Positions 5,410-12,723 of a DNA stretch of 37,240 bases are shown here, one piece after another. A model generated the notes under the pieces. The model did no database searches and had not been told where the DNA came from. It was given only the letters and a program-made list of their open reading frames with translations. Both the position numbers and the translations under genes were made by a program. Origin of the DNA: a virus; the IMG/VR virus record IMGVR_UViG_3300037264_002859, positions 1-37,240 of that record, one strand, 5' to 3'. Positions within the stretch are counted from its first letter, which is position 1, and every line of letters begins with the position of its first letter.

Positions 5410-5781
5410 GTGGTGATCCTTGACATCCCCGAGCTGGCACAGATCCTCGACAACTTGTCCGACCTCCAGGCGTGCGTAGCGGCTCTCGGCCAGCTCGTCA
5501 CGGAACCGCAGCTTGACCAGGAGTGGTACTCACTCCGGCAGGCCGCGCGCCTCAAGCGCGGGGTCGAGCACCGCCAGGGCAAGGACGGCAACGTCCGAGA
5601 GCAGGAGAGCTTTCTTAGCACACTTCGCGCCCGACCGGCCTTGCAGCCCGCAGGCGGCAAGCCGGAGGGACACGTCGGCGGTGTCGCGGTCTGGCACCGC
5701 AAGACCATCTTGGAGTGGCTGCTGCAGCGCGATGAGGACTTGATGCCGCAGCGGACTGGGAAGGAGGCGAAGGCGTCGTAG
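5410..5781 (+). CDS. HTH (MerR/excisionase-like) DNA-binding protein
   Basis: 123 residues, GTG start with AGAGG nearby. After ~35 residues of helical N-terminus the protein reads 'EWYSLRQAARLK' (about 38-49), then 'STLRARPALQPAGGKPEGHVGG', then 'WHRKTILEWLLQRDEDL'. This order (SL-x-x-AA-x-LK helix, 'LQP-GG' wing, W-x-(R/K)-x-x-(I/V)-x-x-WL) matches the small winged-helix proteins of the MerR/HTH_17 group found in prophages. Between helix 1 and 'STL' there are ~19 extra polar residues compared with my memory of the family. It could be an excisionase or early regulator. A strong terminator follows. Confidence 0.55.
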   Translation: MVILDIPELAQILDNLSDLQACVAALGQLVTEPQLDQEWYSLRQAARLKRGVEHRQGKDGNVREQESFLSTLRARPALQPAGGKPEGHVGGVAVWHRKTILEWLLQRDEDLMPQRTGKEAKAS

Positions 5782-5792
5782 CCGGGTGCGGA

Positions 5793-5823
5793 CAGGCAGG
5801 TCCGAAGGCGACCAGTCTGCCTG
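5793..5823 (+). other. Hairpin upstream of the terminator
   Basis: CAGGCAG (5793-5799) pairs with CTGCCTG (5817-5823). It stands 13 nt before the terminator stem. Two adjacent stem-loops in the leader of the recombination operon could act in attenuation or antitermination. Confidence 0.4.
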
Positions 5824-5836
5824 CACTCCAGTAGGC

Positions 5837-5880
5837 CCGGGGGAGGCCTTTCTGGGCTCGTCCAGCTCCCCCGGTTTTTT
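5837..5880 (+). terminator. Strong intrinsic terminator before the recombination operon
   Basis: CCGGGGGAG (5837-5845) pairs perfectly with CTCCCCCGG (5866-5874), followed by TTTTTT (5875-5880). CTGG/CCAG extends the structure inside the loop. The genes on both sides point the same way, so read-through or antitermination is probably required. Confidence 0.85.
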
Positions 5881-5902
5881 ACTCATCCACAAGGAGTGCA
5901 GG

Positions 5903-6922
5903 ATGAACGGAAATCAAGAAACCGCCCTCAGCACGGTTGTTGCTGAAGCCAAGCAGCGAGCGCTCAGGGTCATCGAGGCAAACCCCGGCTGCGTGTCCTA
6001 CGTGAAATCGGAGGACCTGGAGACGCAATCTCTTTTCGTGCCCATCGTTTCAGTTATCAAGCCGAAGGTGGAAGAGTTCCACGATCTGATCCCCGGGATC
6101 GGCATCATGGCGAAAGTCCCGCTCATGAACACGATCCGCGAAAAAGCGGGCGTCAATATCCATCACACCGAAACGACAAAACGCGGCGAATACGTCTGGG
6201 TCGCCCACTGCTTCGGAGACAAGCGCCAGCCGGACGGGACGATGCTTGCCCAGGATGCGGCATACGAGTTCGACGCCGAAAAGCGCGCCGAACTGGACTT
6301 CATCAATCAGCCTGACAAATACAAGAACGAGATCTTGAAGCGGAAGCATGTGCTGGAGCTATGCAAGTTCGGCGCACAGAAGGCGGTCACGGGAGCCCAG
6401 CTCGCGCTCATCCATAAGTTGGCGAAAATCCCGCCCAGCTTTAAGACCCCTGAAGAACTGATGCGGGGGATGATCGTGTGCCGGATAGACCGCAACGTCA
6501 ATGGCATCCTGGCGGACCCGCGGACGCGCAGGGTGGCAACCCAACTTGCCTTCGGCGCGAGCGATACGATCTATGGGCCGCAGGAGAGAAGGGCGATTTC
6601 TGCCGACGTCGGCGCGGAAACCCCTGTGGAGGAAGTCCACGAGCCGCCGGCGGCCGAGCCTGTGGACGAGGATCCCTTCGGTGAGAAAGAAGCCGCCGCC
6701 GAAAAAGAAGCGGCGCAGAAGGAAATGGACCCGAAGACTGCGGCCCGCCTGACGCTGGAGGAGTGGCTGCTGTCGGACATCCTCAAGAAGAGCGCCAAAG
6801 AAGTGATCCGCGCGCAGTTGGCCGACAAGGACATCACCCTGGAGGCCCTGCAGAACACGATCAAGCGCTGCAACGACTTCGAGGAGCGGGTGCGGGTGAA
6901 GGCCGCGGGAGGCAAGAAGTGA
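5903..6922 (+). CDS. Putative phage recombination (single-strand annealing) protein
   Basis: 339 residues from ATG 5903 (SD AAGGAG); a longer frame to 5786 would run through the terminator and is rejected. Residues about 95-175 contain 'GEYVWVAHCFGDKRQPDGT', then 'KRKHVLELCKFGAQKAVTGA' and 'ELMRGMIVCRIDRN', resembling phage proteins of the RecT/Erf-like annealing group that sit beside an exonuclease gene. The C-terminal third is acidic and coiled (EKEAAAEKEAAQKE), then a helical tail. The stop overlaps the GTG of the SbcDC-like nuclease (GTGA), so the two are tightly coupled, as annealase/exonuclease pairs usually are. The family assignment is by pattern and context only. Confidence 0.45.
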   Translation: MNGNQETALSTVVAEAKQRALRVIEANPGCVSYVKSEDLETQSLFVPIVSVIKPKVEEFHDLIPGIGIMAKVPLMNTIREKAGVNIHHTETTKRGEYVWVAHCFGDKRQPDGTMLAQDAAYEFDAEKRAELDFINQPDKYKNEILKRKHVLELCKFGAQKAVTGAQLALIHKLAKIPPSFKTPEELMRGMIVCRIDRNVNGILADPRTRRVATQLAFGASDTIYGPQERRAISADVGAETPVEEVHEPPAAEPVDEDPFGEKEAAAEKEAAQKEMDPKTAARLTLEEWLLSDILKKSAKEVIRAQLADKDITLEALQNTIKRCNDFEERVRVKAAGGKK

Positions 6923-9900
6923 TCAAGATCATCGGAGCCGGGGACATCCACTATCGTCCCGAGCACAAGGACAAGGCCCTCGCCAGCCTGCGGGTCATTC
7001 GGAACACGGCCGCAGAGAAGAGCGTTGATCTCGTCGCGATCCCTGGCGATCTATTTGACCGCGGCCTTCAGGCTTCGGACCGCGATGCCTACAACGCGCT
7101 GATGAAGGCTATCGGAGAAATCTTGGAGGTCTGTCCGATTGTCGCCGTGCGTGGAACGCCGAGCCATGACGTGCTCGGTTGCTATGCGCCGCTGGAGGCG
7201 ATGCGGGCCAAGCATCCTTTCGTCGTGCTTGAGCCCGGAGTGCCCTACATGCTTCCCGGCCTCATAGTGTTTGGAATCCCGGAACCCGGGAAAAGCTGGC
7301 TCCTGGCAAACAAGGACGGCCTGGGCCGCGATGAAACGAACCAAGCCGTCATGGATGCGCTGAAGACGCTTCTCCTGGGACTTGGTGGCCTCCGGAGAGA
7401 GCATCCCGATCTCGCAACCATCCTACTGTACCACGGCCAGATCCGAGGGGCAACCATCGGAGCGGGTCAGACGCTTGGGATTGGAGACATTGCCCTTGGC
7501 CGCGAGGACCTGGAGATGGTGGGGGCAGATTTTGTTCTTGCGGGCCATATCCATGAGCCGCAGGCGATCTCCGAGAGCATGCGTTACGCCGGCAGCGCCT
7601 ATCCCGTGGACTGGGCCGAGACAACGCAGCGGTCTTTCCTGAGCATCGAGCTTCCCGGCCCTGGAGCGCCGCCGCGCGTCCAGCGCGTTCCCTTCCCGCA
7701 CGCTCCGCGCGCGAAAGCAGTTTGGACGCTCGGTGAGCCAGTGCCGGAATACCCCCTGGACGGCACAGACGTCTGGCTCGTCGTGCGACACCAGAAGAAC
7801 GGGGAGCACGCCGCGGCGGAGCATTACCTTGACGAGATGCTTAAGGACGGCTGCGGTCCCGGATCGCGCGTAACCCTGGAAGTGATCCCCACAGAGACGG
7901 TGCGCGCCGGCCAGATCGCCGAAGCCCACGGCCTCGCCGACAAGCTGCGCATCTACGCCGAGAACAGCGGGGAGAAGCTGGCAGACCCGCAGCTGATAAA
8001 GGCCGCCTTCTTGGAGTCCGAGGTGCGCGCCCTGGGGCAGGCACCCGAGGGCCTGCACGTACGCATCGACCGGCTGCACCTGCGCGGCGCCATCGGCATC
8101 TGGAAGGGCCTGGGCCTGGATGAGATCGACCTGGACCTGGCCGACTACGACCCGGGCCTGATCGCCCTGGTGGGCGCCAATGGCCGCGGCAAGACCACGC
8201 TGATCGAGAACATGCACCCCTATCCGGAAATGCTCACCCGCGCCGGCACGCTGCAAGAGCACTTCCGGCTGAAGGACTCCTTCCGGGAGCTGTACTTCAC
8301 CGACGAGCGCACCGGGGCGCAGTATCGGGCGCTCATCCAGGTGGATGGCGGGTCCGCCAGCGGACGGGCCGAGTATCACCTGTTCCGGGACGGGAAGCCG
8401 CTCACCAACGGGCGCAAGGCGGACTACGAGGAAGCCATCGGCAGGCTATTCGGCAGCCTGGCCCTGTTTGTCCGCAGCGCCTTCGTCAGCCAGAAGCCGC
8501 CCAAGGGACACCCGGATCTGACCGACGCCACCAAAGGCGAAAAGAAGGCGTTGTTCCGCGAGCTGGCCGGCCTGGACTACCTGCAGGCCTACAGCGAGGC
8601 CGCGCGGGAAAAGGCCAAGGCCCTGGAGGCGCAGCTGGAGCGGGACGCCGGCCGCGTGGAGGCGCTGCAGGCGCAGCTGGCCGGCCGCGTGGACCAGATG
8701 GCCGTGCTCGGGTCATGCCGCAGCGAGCTGCAGGCCAGATCTATTACGCTGCTGGGCCTGGAGTCGCAGGGCAAGAGCGCGAAGGCCCGCGTCGAAGAGC
8801 TGCGCGTCAAGGTGCAGTCCAACCGGGAGATCGAGCAGCGCATCCGAGAGTCGGAGAACCGGCAGGAGAAGCTGCGCGGGGAAGTCGAGTCTATCGAGGG
8901 GAACCGCGCCGGCTATGAAGCCGCCCTGGTCGGCCGGCCCGCGGCTGAGCAGGCCCTGGCCGAGATCGAGGCCTTGAAGGCCGAGGAGGGGGAACTGCAT
9001 GGAAAGCAAACCGAAGTCCTCAAGGAGCGAGAGCGGCTGCAGCGAGAATACCTGGACAAGAAGCGAGCTGCTGAGGATGCAGAGCGCAAGATCGAGGCAG
9101 CCCAGGCGAAGTTGGACCGCGAGGCTGCGGTCCTGGCTCAGAAGAAAGAGGCGGCGGTCCATCGCGTAGACGAGCTGGAAGCCGAGCTCGCCGCCACCAT
9201 CGTCTGCCCTGCCTGCCAGCATCGCTTTCACCCGGACGCGGATACCGTCCGGGCCAAGATCGCCCAGCAACAGGAGATCGGCTTCGAGGCGGACAAGGCG
9301 CTGCACCGTAACCGGCAGGAGCAGGAGGGGCTGGCGCTGGATAAGGCGCACGTGCCCTCCGTGATCGAGCCGGAGCTGCCTACCTTCGACGCTTCGCGGC
9401 TGCGGGAGATCTCCGCGAAGCTCAAGGATGCCGCGGAGCACATTCAGCGCAGCCTGATCCGCGCCGCCGAGGAGGCCGCGGTCCGAATCCAAGAGGGCGA
9501 GCGGCGCAAGGGGCAGATCGTGCAGGACCTCGCCGAGCTGGGAACGCAACACGACGAACTCGCCGGCAAGCTGCTGGGCCCGGAGTTGGAACAGGCCTTC
9601 GCCGAGGCCCAGTGCGACCTGGCCAACCTGGAGGTCCTGTACCGCGCCTGCCGCGACGAGGTGAAGACGCTGGAGGCTGTCGTAGCCAGCCTGGAGAAGC
9701 AGCTCGGGGATCTCGACCAGGTCGCCCAGGAGCTGGAGAAGCTCAAGGACCAGGTCGCCGGCAAGCAGCAGGACGCCGCGGACTGGCGCTACCTCGAAAG
9801 AAGCTGCGGGCCAGATGGAATCCAGGCGCTGGAGCTTGACGCCATGGGCCCAGGTATTGCGGAGGTGGCCAACCGGCTGCTATCCGCGGCCTACGGCAGT

Positions 9901-10296
9901 CGCTTCGCCGTGGAGTTCCGCACGACGCGGATCGGCGGGGCGGGATCGAAGAAAAAACAGATCGAAGATTTTCAGATCGCCGTGTTGGACAGCGAACATG
10001 GCAGCGAGCAGCTGCTGGAGACACTCTCCGGCGGGGAGGCGGTCTGGATCAAGAGGGCCATCTATGACGCCTTCGGGATCATCCGGGACCGTTCCACCGG
10101 CCAGCGCTTCTTGACCTGCTTCCAGGACGAGGCAGACGGCGCCCTGGACCCGGAGGCCCGGCTGGCCTATTTCCGCATGCTGGAGGCCGCGCACCTGGAG
10201 TCCGGACGCCGGCACACCATCGTCATCACGCACAGCCAGGAAGCGCAGGAGCAGATCCCGCAGCGGATCAGGATGGAGGACCAATGGCAAAATTAA
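6919..10296 (+). CDS. Fused SbcD-SbcC (Mre11-Rad50-like) nuclease/ATPase
   Basis: 1125 residues; GTG start at 6919 overlapping the previous stop. A further in-frame extension upstream lies inside the previous gene and is discarded. N-terminal ~1-390 is a calcineurin-like phosphoesterase: Asp9-x-His11 (GDIHY), GDLFDRG 43-49, 'RGTPSHD' with His83, 'YHGQ', and GHIHEP 209-214. C-terminal ~370-1125 is SbcC/Rad50: Walker A GANGRGKT 419-426, long coiled coils, zinc hook CPAC (Cys763, Cys766), signature LSGGE 1036-1040 and Walker B 'FQDEADGALD' around 1068. Both active sites look intact, except that the Asn of the usual GNHD box is Ser82. Homologous phage enzymes (T4 gp47/gp46) are two genes. It would process DNA ends for the annealing protein upstream. 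Confidence 0.9.
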   Translation: MIKIIGAGDIHYRPEHKDKALASLRVIRNTAAEKSVDLVAIPGDLFDRGLQASDRDAYNALMKAIGEILEVCPIVAVRGTPSHDVLGCYAPLEAMRAKHPFVVLEPGVPYMLPGLIVFGIPEPGKSWLLANKDGLGRDETNQAVMDALKTLLLGLGGLRREHPDLATILLYHGQIRGATIGAGQTLGIGDIALGREDLEMVGADFVLAGHIHEPQAISESMRYAGSAYPVDWAETTQRSFLSIELPGPGAPPRVQRVPFPHAPRAKAVWTLGEPVPEYPLDGTDVWLVVRHQKNGEHAAAEHYLDEMLKDGCGPGSRVTLEVIPTETVRAGQIAEAHGLADKLRIYAENSGEKLADPQLIKAAFLESEVRALGQAPEGLHVRIDRLHLRGAIGIWKGLGLDEIDLDLADYDPGLIALVGANGRGKTTLIENMHPYPEMLTRAGTLQEHFRLKDSFRELYFTDERTGAQYRALIQVDGGSASGRAEYHLFRDGKPLTNGRKADYEEAIGRLFGSLALFVRSAFVSQKPPKGHPDLTDATKGEKKALFRELAGLDYLQAYSEAAREKAKALEAQLERDAGRVEALQAQLAGRVDQMAVLGSCRSELQARSITLLGLESQGKSAKARVEELRVKVQSNREIEQRIRESENRQEKLRGEVESIEGNRAGYEAALVGRPAAEQALAEIEALKAEEGELHGKQTEVLKERERLQREYLDKKRAAEDAERKIEAAQAKLDREAAVLAQKKEAAVHRVDELEAELAATIVCPACQHRFHPDADTVRAKIAQQQEIGFEADKALHRNRQEQEGLALDKAHVPSVIEPELPTFDASRLREISAKLKDAAEHIQRSLIRAAEEAAVRIQEGERRKGQIVQDLAELGTQHDELAGKLLGPELEQAFAEAQCDLANLEVLYRACRDEVKTLEAVVASLEKQLGDLDQVAQELEKLKDQVAGKQQDAADWRYLERSCGPDGIQALELDAMGPGIAEVANRLLSAAYGSRFAVEFRTTRIGGAGSKKKQIEDFQIAVLDSEHGSEQLLETLSGGEAVWIKRAIYDAFGIIRDRSTGQRFLTCFQDEADGALDPEARLAYFRMLEAAHLESGRRHTIVITHSQEAQEQIPQRIRMEDQWQN

Positions 10297-10529
10297 TCCA
10301 CGAGATGAAATGCCCGAAGTGCAAAGCCGAAATCGAAAAGCCGATGCTGATGCACGACCAGCACGGCGAATATCTGCGATGCCCAAATTGTCTGGTGAAG
10401 TTGCGCCTGTACTCGCTACCGCGCGTCGAACCCCGTAGCCGGCCGCACATGAGCAAGAAGGAGCGCATCCGTAAGCGCTGGAAGGGAAAAGAGCAAGAGC
10501 GTTTTACGAAGAAAGGAAGCAGCACATGA
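10284..10529 (+). CDS. Zinc-ribbon protein
   Basis: 81 residues, ATG overlapping the end of the SbcDC gene by 13 nt with SD GGAGG. Two Cys pairs, CPKC (10-13) and CPNC (33-36), about 20 residues apart, form a zinc ribbon. The C-terminal 30 residues are strongly basic (SKKERIRKRWKGKEQERFTKK) and may bind nucleic acid. Small zinc ribbons often accompany phage replication operons. Partner unknown. Confidence 0.65.
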   Translation: MAKLIHEMKCPKCKAEIEKPMLMHDQHGEYLRCPNCLVKLRLYSLPRVEPRSRPHMSKKERIRKRWKGKEQERFTKKGSST

Positions 10530-10714
10530 GCGAAGAAGCGCTGGCACTGCCCGTCTTCCAGATCCGCTGCCGGGGCTGCGACTATGTCCAGCGCCCGGGC
10601 CACCATGGCCTGATCGGCGAGCAGGTCGGGGTCCTCATCCTCAAGGACCGCTGCCCACGGTGCGACGGGCGGATGATGGAGCTGTATCTGCGATACGTAG
10701 GGAGGAGACAATGA
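10526..10714 (+). CDS. Second small zinc-ribbon protein
   Basis: 62 residues, ATGA overlap with the preceding gene. CRGC (15-18) and CPRC (43-46) form a zinc-ribbon pair around 'VQRPGHHGLIGEQVGVLILKD'. It is shorter and less basic than its neighbour. Possibly a nucleic-acid or protein adaptor of the recombination/replication set; function not recognised. Confidence 0.65.
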   Translation: MSEEALALPVFQIRCRGCDYVQRPGHHGLIGEQVGVLILKDRCPRCDGRMMELYLRYVGRRQ

Positions 10715-11691
10715 GTGGCGTGGCCGACAGGACGCAAAAGAGACGCGAGGCTAGAGGAGCTGTTCGCATGAGCGGGCGAGCGACAACCGAGTTCAGGTAT
10801 CTGATGCTCCGCGCAAATCAATTGCAGGCCCACCCAGAGAACATCCGCCGGAGATACATCGAAGACGAGGTGGAGGAGATGGCGGCGTCGATCCGGGCCC
10901 GGGGCCTGATTCACGCGCTGGAAATCGTGGCCTCCGGCGAGAAAGGCACCTGGTGGGTGGTGGCTGGGAACAAACGCCTGGCCGCCGCGCAGAGACTCGG
11001 GAAGGACTGCCCGCTGCTGAAATGCGAACTCGTCGACGTGGACCGCGTCCAGCAGTTGCTCGACATGGCGATTGAAAACTTCATCCGCAGCGACCCGAGC
11101 CCCGTGGACGAGGCCGCCCACTACCAGCGGATGATCGGCTCCGGGCTGTCCGTCCGGGATATCAGCAAGCGCACGGGGATCGGCGAGTTCCGGGTTCGGC
11201 TGCGCCTGTTGATAGCCAGGCTCGATCCGCCGATCCAGGAACTCATGGCCGCTGGGAAGCTCCCTCACGGCCCGCCGGCGTGTGAGGCACTCCTGACAAT
11301 CCCGGAATCCGCGCTGCGGATCAAGCTGGCTAATCGCCTGGCGAAGAATCCCGACACCACTACCAAGACGATCATCGCGACCTGCCGGCGCCTGCTCGAA
11401 GCGAGCGCGCCACAGGAAAAGCTGGATCATCCCGCGACGGATCTCGCGCTGCTGAAGGGGCCGGGAAAAAGGATCGCCCCCTGGCGGCAGGTGAAAACGT
11501 CTGCCTCGACCGTGTGCAGGACCTGCGATTTGAAGCTCTCCCGGCTGGAGGCCGCGGGCAGCCCGGCCTGGTCGCTGATCGTGCATGCGGCGAACGAGGA
11601 ATGCGGCGGCTGCTCAATCGGTCACATCCGGATAGTGTGCGACGTCTGCCCGCTACCGGCGTTCCTCAAGAAGCTGGATGGCAAGGGATGA
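10711..11691 (+). CDS. ParB/KorB-like DNA-binding protein with C-terminal Cys cluster
   Basis: 326 residues from ATG 10711 (SD GGGAGGAG). Residues about 30-105 form a ParB/sulfiredoxin domain: 'HPENIRRRYIEDEVEEMAASIRARGLIHALEIV' then 'WWVVAGNKRLAAAQRL'. It is followed by 'ENFIRSDPSPVDEAAHYQRMI' and an HTH 'LSVRDISKRTGIGEFRVRLRL' (about 145-167), as in ParB/KorB. The last ~60 residues add CRTC, CGGC and CDVCP, an extra zinc-binding region not normal for ParB. Phage ParB-like proteins serve in partition, transcription control or as nucleases. No parA and no obvious parS are seen, so regulation or replication is more likely than partition. The stop overlaps the next ATG. Confidence 0.75.
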   Translation: MSGVADRTQKRREARGAVRMSGRATTEFRYLMLRANQLQAHPENIRRRYIEDEVEEMAASIRARGLIHALEIVASGEKGTWWVVAGNKRLAAAQRLGKDCPLLKCELVDVDRVQQLLDMAIENFIRSDPSPVDEAAHYQRMIGSGLSVRDISKRTGIGEFRVRLRLLIARLDPPIQELMAAGKLPHGPPACEALLTIPESALRIKLANRLAKNPDTTTKTIIATCRRLLEASAPQEKLDHPATDLALLKGPGKRIAPWRQVKTSASTVCRTCDLKLSRLEAAGSPAWSLIVHAANEECGGCSIGHIRIVCDVCPLPAFLKKLDGKG

Positions 11692-12593
11692 AGCGCGAAT
11701 TGATCGAGGTCGCTGTCAGCCTGGCTGAGGCGGAAACGAATTCCCGGCCTTCCCTTTCCGCTCTGGCCGGCCACGCGCGGATCCCCGTCGTCGGCACTGA
11801 GCGGCCGCGGACGGCCCGCGGCGCGCGCTGGACGCCTGCCGAGGACGCCTTCCTCCGGGCTCAACTCGGCCTCCTCCCGGAGGCAGAAATCGGCCGAGCG
11901 ATAGGCCGGACCGTAGTCGCGGTGCAAAACCGCTGGAAACGGGATTTACACTTGGTGGCGCCGAGGCGGAATCCCAACTGGCTGACTCTGGAGGCTTTCG
12001 CACGTGGGCTCGGCGCGGATCAGAAGACGATGGCCAAACTGGCCGATCGGGGGAAAATCTCCGTCCGCCGGCTGCCGCAGGTGATCGCCACTAATGGGCG
12101 AGGATTGATCCGCGTGATCGACCGCAAGGAAGCGCTCGCGTGGATCGCCAATCCAATGCACTGGATCTATTTCAAGCCCGAGCGCGTCGGCATGTTTCGA
12201 AAGCAGGGGCAACGACGGATGGCCAGGCCTGACGTCGTCTTTTGGCGGGGAGCCAGGGCGGCGGTAGACGCGCTCCGGAAGACCTGGGGGGATAGCTGGC
12301 TCACCCCGACACAGACGGCAAATCTGGTTGGCCTGCCGTTCGGCAATCATTCCCGGAGGAGTTGCGGGGGGCTCAACAAGGCGATCCGCGCCGGGATCCT
12401 GCCGGCCGTCCGCTGGGGCAACTGGTGGATCCTCCGGTCGAAGGCCTTGAAGTTCGCGCGCGAACGGATGACCGGCGGCTGGGGCCCGCAAAAGATCAAG
12501 TGGATCCATTTCAAATGCCCTGTAGCCCCGAAGAAGAGGGGAAGAAGGGAGGCGCGAAGGGATAGACCCGCGAGACAAGCAGAGCCTGCCTGA
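11688..12593 (+). CDS. Myb/SANT-like DNA-binding protein
   Basis: 301 residues; the ATG at 11688 overlaps the ParB-like stop. Residues about 45-85 match a Myb/SANT helix triad: 'RWTPAEDAFLRAQLG' then 'EAEIGRAIGRTVVAVQNRWKRDL', with the expected Trp spacing. A second region (about 95-150, 'LTLEAFARGLGADQKTMAKLADRGKISVRR') and a third (about 205-255, 'LTPTQTANLVGLP...IRAGILPAVRWGNWWILRSKAL') each look like a winged helix of the MerR/HTH_17 sort. That gives several DNA-contact modules. The C-terminus is basic. A replication- or transcription-related role is likely; the exact function is unknown. Confidence 0.6.
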   Translation: MKRELIEVAVSLAEAETNSRPSLSALAGHARIPVVGTERPRTARGARWTPAEDAFLRAQLGLLPEAEIGRAIGRTVVAVQNRWKRDLHLVAPRRNPNWLTLEAFARGLGADQKTMAKLADRGKISVRRLPQVIATNGRGLIRVIDRKEALAWIANPMHWIYFKPERVGMFRKQGQRRMARPDVVFWRGARAAVDALRKTWGDSWLTPTQTANLVGLPFGNHSRRSCGGLNKAIRAGILPAVRWGNWWILRSKALKFARERMTGGWGPQKIKWIHFKCPVAPKKRGRREARRDRPARQAEPA

Positions 12594-12723
12594 AAGAGGC
12601 GGCAGGCCCGGGCCGGCGCCCTCCAGAGACGCCGGCCTTCAAGGCGCTGACGGGATTATTAGAGGAATGTCGGGCCGTCTCCCCCGTCGAGTCGGGGGCA
12701 GCGCCAGATGGAGGGGAACTTGG
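12594..12723 (+). other. Intergenic leader with two strong hairpins
   Basis: GGCCGGCG (12611-12618) pairs with CGCCGGCC (12630-12637), and CCCCCG (12681-12686) with CGGGGG (12693-12698). Neither is followed by a U-run, so they are not simple intrinsic terminators. The second ends just before the SD GGAGGGG of the initiator gene and could modulate its translation. A start at ATG 12667 would put the hairpin inside the coding region and is less likely. Confidence 0.45.

Noticed and set aside
5786-5902. N-terminal extension of the recombination protein
   Set aside because: It would translate through the strong terminator stem; ATG 5903 has its own SD.
6763-6918. N-terminal extension of the SbcDC fusion
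   Set aside because: It lies wholly within the previous gene in another frame. The phosphoesterase motif starts at once after GTG 6919.
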